Shown here piece by piece: positions 42,839 to 51,868 of a stretch of DNA of 63,059 nucleotides. Origin of the DNA: Flavobacterium psychrophilum (GTDB lineage Bacteria > Bacteroidota > Bacteroidia > Flavobacteriales > Flavobacteriaceae); NCBI GenBank assembly GCA_945872245.1, contig CAMBZB010000013.1, forward strand, positions 1-63,059, in the 5' to 3' direction. Position 1 is the first letter of the stretch. Each line of letters begins with the position of its first letter. The notes under the pieces were generated by a model. That model did not search any database. It had not been told where the DNA came from and saw only the letters and a program-made list of their open reading frames with translations. The position numbers and the translations under genes were made by a program.

Positions 42839-42884
42839 TAACAACTATATTTAAATAGTTGATTAATCAAAATCCAAATTAAAC

Positions 42885-43748
42885 GTGAAAAAATCATTTT
42901 TAATTTTTGCATTTGTCTTATCAGGCAGTTTGACATTTGCACAAGATGCAACATTGGCACCAACCCTAGATACTCAAAAAGCAGAACCAAAATTCACTGC
43001 AGCTTTAGACGTCGTTTATCCTTATTTGTGGAGAGGAATAAAATATAATGGCGACAAAGTGGCTTTTCAACCGTATATGAATTATGCTTTTACTGACAAA
43101 TGGAGTGTTGGTGTATGGGCAACAACTAATTTTTCCAATGCTGCCGATGCATACAACGAATTCGACTGGAGTATATCTTATCAGTTAATTCCAATTATGA
43201 GCGTTATGTTGAGTGATTTTTATTGGCCAGGAACTAATAATGCGTATGAGTCGGATCCTGAAAATTTTTCGAGAGATCCTTATTTTGACTATTCTGAAGG
43301 TTCGGCTCAAACTTTGGATTTGTCTATCTTGTTTGACTTTTCTGAAAAAGGAGTACCTATAGATTTTCAATGGAGTACTTTTATTGGAGGAAACGATTAT
43401 AAATACGATGCTGATGGTAATCCAACAAGAGCTTTTTCAAGTTATGCTGAAGTTGGTTATACTTATTCTTTAGAAAAACCAGGGATAGTTATTAGACCTT
43501 TTATAGGAGCAGCAGTTATAAATGGAGGATATTACGGAACGGATACTAATTGTAAATCGGGGTTTACTTTTACAAATGTAGGCTTGAATGTTACCAAAGA
43601 AATCAAAATTTATGAAAATTACAGCCTGCCTGTTTTTATAAGATATTCTCATAATGATTATGGTGTTCAAGAATTTGATAATTACGGCAATTTATCTAAA
43701 ACAGTTAGAAATTTCTTTTCATGCGGTGTTACTTTTACTATCAAATAG
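42885..43748 (+). CDS. TorF family putative porin
   Basis: A 287-residue outer-membrane protein beginning at GTG 42885 (read as MKKSFLIFAFVLSGSLTFAQ, signal peptide). The barrel segments include AALDVVYPYLWRGIKYNGDK, VAFQPYMNYAFTDKWSVGVW and TTNFSNAADAYNEFDWSISY, typical of the TorF/Gcw_chp group. It ends FSCGVTFTIK. Substrate unknown. It is 46 bp after the aldehyde dehydrogenase gene and convergent with the carbonic anhydrase operon. Confidence 0.85.
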   Translation: MKKSFLIFAFVLSGSLTFAQDATLAPTLDTQKAEPKFTAALDVVYPYLWRGIKYNGDKVAFQPYMNYAFTDKWSVGVWATTNFSNAADAYNEFDWSISYQLIPIMSVMLSDFYWPGTNNAYESDPENFSRDPYFDYSEGSAQTLDLSILFDFSEKGVPIDFQWSTFIGGNDYKYDADGNPTRAFSSYAEVGYTYSLEKPGIVIRPFIGAAVINGGYYGTDTNCKSGFTFTNVGLNVTKEIKIYENYSLPVFIRYSHNDYGVQEFDNYGNLSKTVRNFFSCGVTFTIK

Positions 43749-43838
43749 TCTATTATTTTATCAAAAACAGCTTTGTAATTATAGACTTTTTTAAAACACT
43801 AAAATGGAGCACCTAATTATTATTGAGTTACAAAGTTT

Positions 43839-44468
43839 TTAATTCGGCGCAAAAAAAGTAACTTCACCATCCGCAATATTATGCATTCCTCCAACAATTC
43901 CGATTTCACCGTTTTGAATCATTTCTTTCAAAATAGGGCTTCTTTCCATAATAGCGTCCACTGTTCGTTTTACATTTATGGAAGCCACTTTTTCGACAAA
44001 TTCGACATTAGATGAATTTCTATTTTCAGTTACTGATTTTTCATCATACACAGCAGGTTGAATTTTACTTAATAATGCGGTAAGATTCCCCATTTCAACA
44101 TGATCACAGGCGCCTTTTATAGCGCCGCATTTTGAATGTCCTAAAACCACAATAACCTTTGAACCAGCTACTTTACAAGCAAATTCCATGCTTCCTAAAA
44201 TATCTTCATTAATAATATTTCCAGCAATTCTAACGCTAAAAACATCACCTAAACCTTGATCGAAAATTAATTCAGCCGATGTTCTTGAATCAATACAGCT
44301 CAATATTACGGCAAATGGGTGTTGCCCATCAGAAGTTTCGTTAGCTTGTTCTAAAAGATTTCTATTCGCTTTTAAATTATTCATAAATCTTTTATTTCCT
44401 TCTTCTAATATTTTTATAGCCATTGAAGGTGTTATGGCTGATTGCATTTCTTTATTTAATGTTTTCAT
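43839..44468 (-). CDS. Beta-class carbonic anhydrase
   Basis: A 209-residue enzyme converting CO2 and water to bicarbonate. Zinc ligands Cys58, His111 and Cys114 and the Asp60-Arg62 dyad are in ILSCIDSRTSAELIFD and VVLGHSKCGAIKGA. VRIAGNIINEDILGSMEFAC is a further signature. No export signal is evident, so it is cytosolic. It is the last gene of an operon with the SulP transporter, the arrangement known for bicarbonate uptake pairs. Spacing to the DUF2490 gene is 15 bp. Confidence 0.95.
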   Translation of the reverse strand: MKTLNKEMQSAITPSMAIKILEEGNKRFMNNLKANRNLLEQANETSDGQHPFAVILSCIDSRTSAELIFDQGLGDVFSVRIAGNIINEDILGSMEFACKVAGSKVIVVLGHSKCGAIKGACDHVEMGNLTALLSKIQPAVYDEKSVTENRNSSNVEFVEKVASINVKRTVDAIMERSPILKEMIQNGEIGIVGGMHNIADGEVTFFAPN

Positions 44469-44483
44469 AATTATTTTAATTTG

Positions 44484-45147
44484 TTAAAATGGTAAATTGT
44501 TAAATATCACAATTTGAAATTGATTGCGATTTGAATTCTCTAGTGTTTGTGCCATTATTCCAGCTTCTACCTTAAAGTTTTTATTGATGACAAATCCTAA
44601 AGCACCATAAAGACGATTTCGGTCAAATAATGGTTTTTCTAAATTCATGAAAATTTCATTAGAAGAAGAAAGGTAAATGGTGTTTTTATCAAGTGTTTTT
44701 TTATTGATAGGAATATTTATTCCTAAAAAATACCTTAAACGCAATTGGAAATCATTAGATATAAATCTTTCCTCCATTCGATATCGATGCTGAAGAAAGA
44801 CTTTTCCAACTTTTTGTCTAGTAATAAACTGTTGATAAATTCTATGTTCATTAGCGTCTACTTTTTGATCTGAATTTGGCAGATATTTTTGAGTATTAAT
44901 AAATCCGTATCCTATTAATAAATTTGTTGCCCTCTGTAAGATTATAACCAATACCAGTTCTCAAAAGCAATTGATTGGTATTGCCTATAAAATTGTAATT
45001 TCGATATTGTACTTCATTATGCCAATTCCATTTTTTATTAATTTTTTGATTTCCTAAATAGACAAACCAATTTCCGATTTCTGATTTTTGAGAATAGGAA
45101 TGGTTACAAAAGCAAATTATTAGAAGCAGTATCTTTATTATTTTCAT
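44484..45147 (-). pseudogene. DUF2490 beta-barrel protein gene with a frameshift
   Basis: Two overlapping frames together make one DUF2490-type outer-membrane protein. The 5' part (45147 to 44896) reads MKIIKILLLIICFCNHSYSQ, then EIGNWFVYLGNQKINKKWNW and QLLLRTGIGYNLTEG. The 3' part continues NLLIGYGFINTQKYLPNSDQ, VFLQHRYRMEERFISNDFQL to FQIVIFNNLPF. The break is at or near a run of A and T (44920-44925): one extra T in AAATTTATTA takes translation off frame. Either a real loss-of-function mutation, or a sequence error in a short homopolymer. It lies between SulP and carbonic anhydrase genes with gaps of 12 and 15 bp. Confidence 0.85.
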
Positions 45148-45159
45148 GGTCTTTTGGTG

Positions 45160-46758
45160 TTAAGACTTATGTTCAATAAAAACATGTTTTTCTTCTTTTC
45201 CAGACTCTATTAAGCCATATTCTTTTTTAAATCCAACCAGTTTCACTTTTATGTTTTCTTCCTTTGCCTTAATTTTTTTAAATTCTTTGATTAAATCCAA
45301 AACATCGTGCGCAATATAGACGGTATCAGAAGCATTTATTTCCACTTTAGAATTTTCTGGAATTGCTGCTAAGGTTGATTTAATTGCCGCTTTATTCAAA
45401 AATGAAACTTCTTGTGCCAGCTCAATATGAATAACATCACCATCATGATATTCTTCTTTTCTAAATTTATACGCTCTTTGCATGTTCCCTTTCAATACAA
45501 AAATGATACTAATAATCATTCCTAAGGCAACCCCTTTTAGCAAATCTGTGAATACAACGGCTAATAGCGTGGCAATAAATGGAATGAATTGGTATTTACC
45601 TTTTTTCCAAAAATGGGTAATTGTTTTTGGATTTGCCAGCTTGTAACCTATCAGTAAAAGTACAGCTGCTAGAGTGGCTAAAGGGATTTTATTCAAAATT
45701 GTGGGAATGGAAACGACACTAATTAGTAATAATACACCATGAATTATGGCTGACATTTTTGACTTGGCTCCTGCTGTATTATTGGCAGTAGTTCTTACTA
45801 CAACCGAAGTCATTGGTAAACCTCCTAATAAAGAACTCAATATATTTCCAAAACCTTGTGCTTTTAATTCAACATTCGTATCTGTATATCTTTTTTGCAC
45901 ATCCATTCTGTCTGCTGCTTCAATGCATAATAAAGTTTCAATAGAAGCAACAACAGCAATTGTAATTGCAACAATCCAAACTTTTGAATTAGTAATAGAA
46001 GCAAAATCCGGAAGCACAAAAATGCTTTTGAATTCTTCAATAGAATTAGGAACAGGTAACGTTACTAAATGATCACTTTTTATTGACAAGCTACTTCCTG
46101 ATAGGATGAAAAATTCATTGACTAGTACGCTAACAATAACAGCAATAAGTGCAGCTGGCACTAATTTCATTTTGTTCAGAAAATCAACTTTAGTCCAAGC
46201 AATTAATATAGCTAGAGACAGTATAGTTATAATTACAGAACCTAATTGAATGTATGCTAAAGCCTGAAATAATTCTGAGAAGGTATTTGTACCATCAGTT
46301 TGAAGAAAAGCCAAATCGCCTTCATAATCTTTATCATAACCAAAAGCATGTGGAATTTGTTTCAAAAAAATGATAACGCCAATTCCGGCTAACATTCCTT
46401 CAATAACATTGGTTGGGAAATAATTTGATAAAGAACCTGCTTTAATAAAACCCAATATAAGTTGTAGTATTCCAGCTAATAAAACTGCTAATAAAAAGAC
46501 ATTAAAAGCGCCTAAATCGGTTATTGCTGTTAATACAATCGCGGTCAATCCTGCCGCAGGGCCAGAAACACTTAAGTGTGATTTACTTAAATACCCAACC
46601 ACTATTCCGCCAATAACGCCGGAAATAATACCTGAAAATAACGGAGCGCCAGAAGCCATGGCGATGCCTAAACACAGTGGCAATGCCACCAAAAAAACCA
46701 CTAAACCGGATGCGAAATCAGATTTAAGGTTAGCAAAAAGATTGATTTTTTTTGTCAT
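45160..46758 (-). CDS. SulP family anion transporter (probable bicarbonate uptake)
   Basis: A 532-residue inner-membrane protein with about 12 helices. FASGLVVFLVALPLCLGIAM, LSVSGPAAGLTAIVLTAITD and MDVQKRYTDTNVELKAQGFG, NILSSLLGGLPMTSVVVRTT are SulP signatures. A C-terminal STAS-like domain (HIELAQEVSFLNKAAIKSTL, DTVYIAHDVLDLIKEFKKIK) is present. The operon with a carbonic anhydrase supports bicarbonate rather than sulfate as substrate, as in Bacteroidota homologues. It is the first gene of the three-gene unit, or second if the small exported protein at 46847 is co-transcribed. Confidence 0.93.
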   Translation of the reverse strand: MTKKINLFANLKSDFASGLVVFLVALPLCLGIAMASGAPLFSGIISGVIGGIVVGYLSKSHLSVSGPAAGLTAIVLTAITDLGAFNVFLLAVLLAGILQLILGFIKAGSLSNYFPTNVIEGMLAGIGVIIFLKQIPHAFGYDKDYEGDLAFLQTDGTNTFSELFQALAYIQLGSVIITILSLAILIAWTKVDFLNKMKLVPAALIAVIVSVLVNEFFILSGSSLSIKSDHLVTLPVPNSIEEFKSIFVLPDFASITNSKVWIVAITIAVVASIETLLCIEAADRMDVQKRYTDTNVELKAQGFGNILSSLLGGLPMTSVVVRTTANNTAGAKSKMSAIIHGVLLLISVVSIPTILNKIPLATLAAVLLLIGYKLANPKTITHFWKKGKYQFIPFIATLLAVVFTDLLKGVALGMIISIIFVLKGNMQRAYKFRKEEYHDGDVIHIELAQEVSFLNKAAIKSTLAAIPENSKVEINASDTVYIAHDVLDLIKEFKKIKAKEENIKVKLVGFKKEYGLIESGKEEKHVFIEHKS

Positions 46759-46815
46759 AATACCCTACTAAAAATTAAACACAAAGATTTTTGTCACATA
46801 GTAAAATGTGAAGGT

Positions 46816-46839
46816 TCGATTTTAAAAAATTAAAATCGA
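46816..46839. promoter_or_regulatory. 9-bp inverted repeat upstream of the SulP gene
   Basis: TCGATTTTA (46816-46824) and TAAAATCGA (46831-46839) form a perfect inverted repeat with a 6-nt loop in the 88-bp gap between the small exported protein and SulP genes. No T run follows on the minus strand, so it is more likely an operator or a processing hairpin than a terminator. Confidence 0.45.
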
Positions 46840-46846
46840 CAATGTA

Positions 46847-47137
46847 TTACACTTGTTCGGGTGGGGGGATAAATATTTTGGAAGAAATTTTATCGTGCTT
46901 AGATAAATTATCGGAATGAATTAAACTCGAATCTAAAAAATAAAATTCGTCGGGGCTGTATGCAATGCCAAAATCGAATACGATTTTGATATCCTTAATT
47001 TCTTTCTGAGACTGTTCTTTTTCGGAGTAATCATATAGTGTAGACAAGTCGGCACTTTTCTCTATTACGCTAACAATAGTTGGGGTAACAAGAAAAGTGA
47101 TAAAAACGAATAGTAGTAATTGTGCGATTGTCTTCAT
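46847..47137 (-). CDS. Small exported protein upstream of SulP
   Basis: A 96-residue protein from ATG 47137 (MKTIAQLLLFVFITFLVTPT). The hydrophobic N-terminus is a signal peptide or membrane anchor; the rest is acidic (LSTLYDYSEKEQSQKEIKDI) and ends FIPPPEQV. I recognise no family. A longer frame exists to 47233, but a good promoter sits just upstream of 47137 and rules it out. It precedes the bicarbonate operon on the same strand, so a role with it is possible. Confidence 0.65.
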   Translation of the reverse strand: MKTIAQLLLFVFITFLVTPTIVSVIEKSADLSTLYDYSEKEQSQKEIKDIKIVFDFGIAYSPDEFYFLDSSLIHSDNLSKHDKISSKIFIPPPEQV

Positions 47138-47142
47138 TGTTA

Positions 47143-47172
47143 CAAAATTAGGATTAAAGAAATGAAAACAAA
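47143..47172 (-). promoter_or_regulatory. Promoter of the small exported protein gene
   Basis: On the minus strand TTTG (47172-47169), an 18-nt spacer and TAATTTTG (47150-47143) precede the ATG at 47137 by only 5 nt, so the transcript has at most a very short leader. Confidence 0.65.
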
Positions 47173-47631
47173 ACGGCTTTGTTGAATTTAAAATAAATTT
47201 AACATCTAAGTTCTTTTTGTGAGATAAAATCATAGATTGATTACAAAGTAATTTAATTTTAATTTTTGACTGACTTCATTTTTTAATAGGGGTATTTGAT
47301 TTTTTTAAACTTTAAAAATGATTTTTTTGGACTATTTATCTGTTTTTCAAAAAAAATATTAAAAAAATGGGGGGTATGGGAATATTAATATGATAATTGA
47401 AATTGATTTAAATGTAGATTTTATATTTTAAAGTTATCATTTTTTGGTTTTCGATAATTCTTTCTAATAAAAGAATAATTGTTCGTTTAGGTTAAGAAAA
47501 AGTTAATATGTTTGTTGAAACTTTTTTTAGAGACAGAAAAATCAGAGATGCCTAAAAAGGTATTTTTGGTTTCGAAAGTTCTAAAAATTGGAACTAAATT
47601 AAACCCAATTAATAATTAAATTAAATTAAAC
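47173..47631. other. Long A/T-rich leader region before the porin gene
   Basis: About 460 bp with no gene. TATTTTTG at 47561-47568 is a -7 box candidate for the porin gene (no clear -33). The part 47320-47480 is very A/T-rich with a G-run (aaaatggggggtatggg). I saw no riboswitch-like fold, but the length of the leader is notable. Confidence 0.4.
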
Positions 47632-48717
47632 ATGAAAAAAGTAATTACGATTTTAGCCTTAGCGCTTACAACTTCAGTGGCATTTGCACAAGACACACCA
47701 CTAGAAATTTCAGGTTCTGCGGATTTGTACTACAAGTATGATTTAGCAAAAACTCCAAACATTGGAACTAGTTTTGCTGGAGATCAAAACTCCGTATCAT
47801 TAGGTATGATTGATATTGCGTTAAAGAAAAAAACAGGTAAAACCTCTTTCGTAGGGGAAGTTTCTTTCGGACCAAGAGGAGCAGGGCAATCTATTCCAGA
47901 CGTAGGAGGTCAATCTTTCCACATCCAAAACTTGTATGCTGCTTATGCCGCTTCTGACAAATTGACTTTAACAGCGGGTTATATGGGAACATTTATCGGG
48001 TATGAAGTGATTTCTCCATTAGGGAATTTACACTACTCTACTTCGTATTTGTTTACCAACGGACCATTCCAAAATGCTGGGGTGAAAGCCAATTATGCGA
48101 TCTCTAGCAAAGTAGGTTTGATGGTTGGTTTGTTTAACGAGGGATGGAACAATTATCAAGCAGACGCATTTGACGAAGATGTTGATACAAGTATTGCTGA
48201 TTTTGGAAAATTAGGTTTAAATAACATTGGTGCCCAGTTGTCTATAACTCCATTTGAAGGTCTTACGGCTTATATTAATTACTTGCAAGGTTCAGCAAAA
48301 GGAACTATTGTTGATTTGACAGCTACATACCAAGTTACAGAAAAATTCAAATTAGGAATCAATGCAGCTGATTTTTCAGGTACTACTGATGATACTGGAT
48401 ACACAGGATTTGCTTTGTACCCATCTTATGCAGTTAGCGATAAATTTACTTTAGGTTTACGTGCTGAAAATTTTAAAGTAAAGAAAATGAGTACTTATAT
48501 TTCTACTGATTTAGGAACTTTGGGTACGGGACCTGCAGGTGACGAATCAGTTACGGCATTTACTTTATCAGCTAACTTAAAATCAGGAGGATTAACATTT
48601 ATTCCAGAATTTAGAACAGATGGTGCTTCTGCAAATTCATTCAAAAAGTCAGGAAGCTCAACTGTTGATACAAAATCAGCTTCACAAGTTTCTTTGGCCG
48701 TAGTTTACGGTTTCTAA
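47632..48717 (+). CDS. Outer-membrane porin
   Basis: A 361-residue protein with signal peptide MKKVITILALALTTSVAFAQ. The mature barrel has ISGSADLYYKYDLAKTPNIG, SLGMIDIALKKKTGKTSFVG, LTAGYMGTFIGYEVISPLGN and LHYSTSYLFTNGPFQNAGVK, ending with an aromatic (VYGF). This is the Bacteroidota porin type often found beside ammonium transport genes, which are not present here. A perfect terminator follows. Codon use (few rare codons) suggests high expression. Confidence 0.85.
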   Translation: MKKVITILALALTTSVAFAQDTPLEISGSADLYYKYDLAKTPNIGTSFAGDQNSVSLGMIDIALKKKTGKTSFVGEVSFGPRGAGQSIPDVGGQSFHIQNLYAAYAASDKLTLTAGYMGTFIGYEVISPLGNLHYSTSYLFTNGPFQNAGVKANYAISSKVGLMVGLFNEGWNNYQADAFDEDVDTSIADFGKLGLNNIGAQLSITPFEGLTAYINYLQGSAKGTIVDLTATYQVTEKFKLGINAADFSGTTDDTGYTGFALYPSYAVSDKFTLGLRAENFKVKKMSTYISTDLGTLGTGPAGDESVTAFTLSANLKSGGLTFIPEFRTDGASANSFKKSGSSTVDTKSASQVSLAVVYGF

Positions 48718-48738
48718 GAAAAGAGTATTTAAAACAAG

Positions 48739-48766
48739 AGTCCCGCAATTTGCGGGACTTTTTTTG
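48739..48766 (+). terminator. Terminator of the porin gene
   Basis: AGTCCCGCAA pairs with TTGCGGGACT with a one-base loop, followed by a seven-T run. Confidence 0.92.
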
Positions 48767-48882
48767 TTTACGGTATTGTCTGCTAATTGATCCATATAAA
48801 ATAATCAGGGCTTTTCTATTGTAATCGAATAGTTCCTTAATAAGTTTCTACTGTGATTTCTTAATCTAAATACAGCCGCTAA

Positions 48883-49785
48883 TTATTGTTTTTTAGACAA
48901 ATTGTAAATTGCATTTATCGTTCTCTGATCCAGATAGGCATCCACTTCAGTTTGAATAAAATGGAGTTTAAATGCTGTTATCGCGGCAGTAAGGTTTTTG
49001 GTATCGTAGCCAATAATTCGCAATCCTTGTTCTACATTAAAAGTGACTGGGGCCTCTTCCAATATTTCGTCAGGCCAAATGCCAAATCCCATCGAAGCTA
49101 ATGTTTTCCATGGAAATAACGCACTTGGATCTTGTTTTCGGGTTGGGGCGATGTCCGAGTGTCCAATGATGTTTTCTGTCGGAATGTTGTAGTCTTTTTT
49201 TAATTTGGTCAACAGTGCTAGTAAACTGTTGATTTGTAATTCCGAAAAAGCCTCGGAGCCGTCATTGTCCAGTTCGATTCCTATAGATGCCGAATTAATA
49301 TCGGTATTTCGTCCCCAAGAAGAATTTCCAGCATGCCAGGCACGAAGGTAATCATTCAGCATGTGTACCACTTTGCCGTCTTGACCAATCACATAATGCG
49401 CACTGACTTTGGACTCTTTAATCGTGAATGTTTTCAGCGTTTGTTTCAAAGAATCCTGTGCGGTATGATGAATGATGATGAAATTGGGTTTTCTGAGATT
49501 GAAATTTACCGTTCCAATCCATTCGGTGCTGATGCCGTTTTGCAAAGGAATTGACCCTGTCTTAGATATGGAGTCCTTAAACGTAAGCAATTGTTTTAGG
49601 TATAAAGTATCAATAATTATTTCTGGAACAACAATACTTTTCAAAGGCACGGCCTCTTTTTCGGAAATGGTTTCTTTTAATACGGTTAAATTTTTGTCGT
49701 ATACTTTCTCACTTTTTCGATATGGATTTATGGAGCAGGAAGATATGACAATTGTTAGGGCAAGGCAATAGAAAAAGTTTTTCAT
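48883..49785 (-). CDS. Lipoprotein N-acetylmuramoyl-L-alanine amidase (PGRP/Amidase_2)
   Basis: A 300-residue protein from ATG 49785 (MKNFFYCLALTIVISSCSIN), with lipobox VISSC. It cleaves the amide between MurNAc and the peptide stem in peptidoglycan. Zinc-binding histidines are in FIIIHHTAQDSLKQ and IIGHSDIAPTRKQDPSALFP; the substrate-side SAHYVIGQDGKVVHMLNDYL and IGIELDNDG are typical of Amidase_2/AmpD-like enzymes. The lipid anchor places it in the periplasm, unlike cytosolic AmpD. A C-terminal segment of about 60 residues (VEQGLRIIGYDTKNLTAAIT) resembles a peptidoglycan-binding helix bundle. Confidence 0.92.
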   Translation of the reverse strand: MKNFFYCLALTIVISSCSINPYRKSEKVYDKNLTVLKETISEKEAVPLKSIVVPEIIIDTLYLKQLLTFKDSISKTGSIPLQNGISTEWIGTVNFNLRKPNFIIIHHTAQDSLKQTLKTFTIKESKVSAHYVIGQDGKVVHMLNDYLRAWHAGNSSWGRNTDINSASIGIELDNDGSEAFSELQINSLLALLTKLKKDYNIPTENIIGHSDIAPTRKQDPSALFPWKTLASMGFGIWPDEILEEAPVTFNVEQGLRIIGYDTKNLTAAITAFKLHFIQTEVDAYLDQRTINAIYNLSKKQ

Positions 49786-49839
49786 TAAATAGCTCATATT
49801 GTTTGATTGAGTTTTGGGGTTCAAAAAAATGATTTATTT

Positions 49840-50298
49840 CTATTTCTTTTTGGATTTTGATTTTTTCGGGTTTTTACTTTCTTCTTTAAAAACGAGGTAT
49901 TTTACTTTTTGGTCTTTGTTTAAAAATTCCAGTATCTTTCTATCCGTAGTTTCTCCAAGGATTTTAAAATTTTCCATCTGCTTTTCTTGAGTAGCATTCT
50001 GTTTTAGTATTCTTCCTTGTGTGTTCATGCTTTCTTTCAAGACATTGGAAATAGCAATTACCTGAAGTTCATCAAGATTAATTGCAGGTGTCATTTCTTT
50101 CATTATTTTAGAAACCGTCACTTCGACAGGAATTACTTTTTCGGTTTCTTGTTGACTTCCTTGATCCATTTGGCTCATTTGACCCATTCTGTTGTTTCCA
50201 TAACCATTATTTCCATAACCGTTTCCAAACTGTGCAAAAGCAATATTAAAAGAAAACAAAATAAACAGGTTTGCTACTATTTTTTGAATGGGTTTCAT
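49840..50298 (-). CDS. Exported Gly/Asn/Met-rich protein, unknown
   Basis: A 152-residue protein from ATG 50298 (MKPIQKIVANLFILFSFNIA, signal cut at FAQ). A low-complexity stretch (FGNGYGNNGYGNNRMGQMSQ) is followed by a helical part, LQVIAISNVLKESMNTQGRI and MENFKILGETTDRKILEFLN, with a Lys-rich end. The helical part is reminiscent of Spy/CpxP-like periplasmic chaperones but without the LTxxQ motif that I could confirm. It lies 25 bp after rimO, and 54 bp before the amidase gene. Confidence 0.65.
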   Translation of the reverse strand: MKPIQKIVANLFILFSFNIAFAQFGNGYGNNGYGNNRMGQMSQMDQGSQQETEKVIPVEVTVSKIMKEMTPAINLDELQVIAISNVLKESMNTQGRILKQNATQEKQMENFKILGETTDRKILEFLNKDQKVKYLVFKEESKNPKKSKSKKK

Positions 50299-50323
50299 AT
50301 TTTTAGGTTTTGAAATAGAAAAT

Positions 50324-51625
50324 TTATGCGGGTTCGCCATACAAATCAAATTCGGTGGCTTCAATAATTTTTATCATCACAAATTCGCCAGTCTTCACAT
50401 AGTGTTTTGAAGCATCAATAAGAACTTCATTATCCACATCTGGACTATCAAATTCGGTTCGTCCCACAAAATGTTCTCCCTCTTTTCTATCGATAATACA
50501 TTTGAAAGTTTGCCCCACCTTTTCTTGGTTTAAATCCCAAGAAATTTGAGATTGCAATTCCATGATTTCATTGGCACGTTCCTGCTTTACAGTGTCAGGA
50601 ACATCATCTTCTAGCAAATAAGCATGGGTGTTTTCTTCATGAGAATAAGCAAAACAACCCATTCTGTCAAATTTCATTTCCTGAACGAAATCTTTCAAAA
50701 TATTGAAATCTTCTCGTGTTTCTCCAGGATAACCTACTATTAAAGTGGTGCGAATGGCCATTCCGGGAACTGCCTCACGGAAGTCTTGTAGCAATTTTGT
50801 TGTTTTTTCTTTGGTCGTTCCGCGTCGCATGGATTTCAAAATGGAATCTGAAATGTGTTGCAAAGGAATGTCAATGTAATTACAAATTTTTGGTTCGCGT
50901 TTCATGATTTCCAAAACATCCATAGGGAAACCGCTAGGGAAGGCGTAATGCAACCGAATCCATTCGATTCCTTCGACCTTTACCAAAGCCTCCAACAATT
51001 CGCCAAGATTTCGTTTTTTGTAAATGTCCAAGCCGTAATAGGTCAAATCCTGAGCAATCAAGATCAATTCTTTCACGCCATTTTTAGCCAAACCTTCTGC
51101 TTCCTTCACTAATTTTTCGATGGTTTGGGAAACGTGTTTTCCACGCATAATTGGGATGGCACAAAAACTGCAGGGACGGTCGCAACCTTCGGCGATTTTT
51201 AAATAAGCATAATTTTTGGGCGTCGTAGTTAAACGTTCCCCCAATAATTCGTGTTTATAATCGGCTCCCAATGCTTTTAATAAAGCCGGTAGTTCTGTTG
51301 TGCCAAAATATTGGTCGACGTTGGGAATTTCTTTTTCTAAATCAGGTCGGTATCGTTCTGATAAACAACCGGTAACGAAAACTTTATCAACTAGCCCTTT
51401 TTCTTTTTTGTCGGCATATTCCAAAATCATATTTACGGATTCTGCTTTGGCATTATCAATAAAACCACAGGTATTGATAACAATAATATTCCCTTCTTGC
51501 TCATGCACGACCTCTTTTCCGCTGGCACGAAGTTGGCCCATTAACACTTCGCTATCGTATACATTTTTCGAACATCCAAGAGTGATGACGTTGATTTTAT
51601 TCTTTTTTAAAGATTTGGTTCTCAT
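50324..51625 (-). CDS. rimO: Ribosomal protein S12 methylthiotransferase RimO
   Basis: A 433-residue radical SAM enzyme that methylthiolates an aspartate of ribosomal protein S12. The N-terminal MTTase domain has INVITLGCSKNVYDSEVLMG, further Cys in INTCGFIDNAK and FVTGCLSERY. The radical SAM motif is GCDRPCSFCAIPIMRG, then TTLIVGYPGETREDFNIL. The C-terminal TRAM domain ends KIIEATEFDLYGEPA, the usual RimO end. Full length. Confidence 0.96.
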   Translation of the reverse strand: MRTKSLKKNKINVITLGCSKNVYDSEVLMGQLRASGKEVVHEQEGNIIVINTCGFIDNAKAESVNMILEYADKKEKGLVDKVFVTGCLSERYRPDLEKEIPNVDQYFGTTELPALLKALGADYKHELLGERLTTTPKNYAYLKIAEGCDRPCSFCAIPIMRGKHVSQTIEKLVKEAEGLAKNGVKELILIAQDLTYYGLDIYKKRNLGELLEALVKVEGIEWIRLHYAFPSGFPMDVLEIMKREPKICNYIDIPLQHISDSILKSMRRGTTKEKTTKLLQDFREAVPGMAIRTTLIVGYPGETREDFNILKDFVQEMKFDRMGCFAYSHEENTHAYLLEDDVPDTVKQERANEIMELQSQISWDLNQEKVGQTFKCIIDRKEGEHFVGRTEFDSPDVDNEVLIDASKHYVKTGEFVMIKIIEATEFDLYGEPA

Positions 51626-51807
51626 AGATTTATAATTCCTATAATTTGGGAATTTTGCAAAATTACAATTTTTATTTGTAGAAGCATAACCCTTTGTTTT
51701 TTTAGAGCCATTTAGCGTTGCTTTCTATTTCAAAAGCAGCGCACTGAATTCCAACGAAAATTGGTGTTCATTGAAAGTAATTGGAACTATTTGAAACTAA
51801 TTAAAAC

Positions 51808-51838
51808 AAAAAACCACTTCAATAAATGAAATGGCTTT
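51808..51838 (-). terminator. Terminator of the FadL-like gene
   Basis: On the minus strand AAGCCATTTCA and TGAAGTGGTTT pair (two G-U pairs) across a 5-nt loop and end in a T run, 31 bp after the stop. Confidence 0.65.
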
Positions 51839-51868
51839 ATTTAATTTTTTCAAGATTGTTCTAAAAAA

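Noticed and set aside
44915..44930. AAATTTA as a programmed -1 frameshift signal in the DUF2490 gene
   Set aside because: The heptamer is not in the frame needed for -1 slippage (codons are AAA TTT), and restoring the protein needs +1. A mutation or sequence error is simpler.
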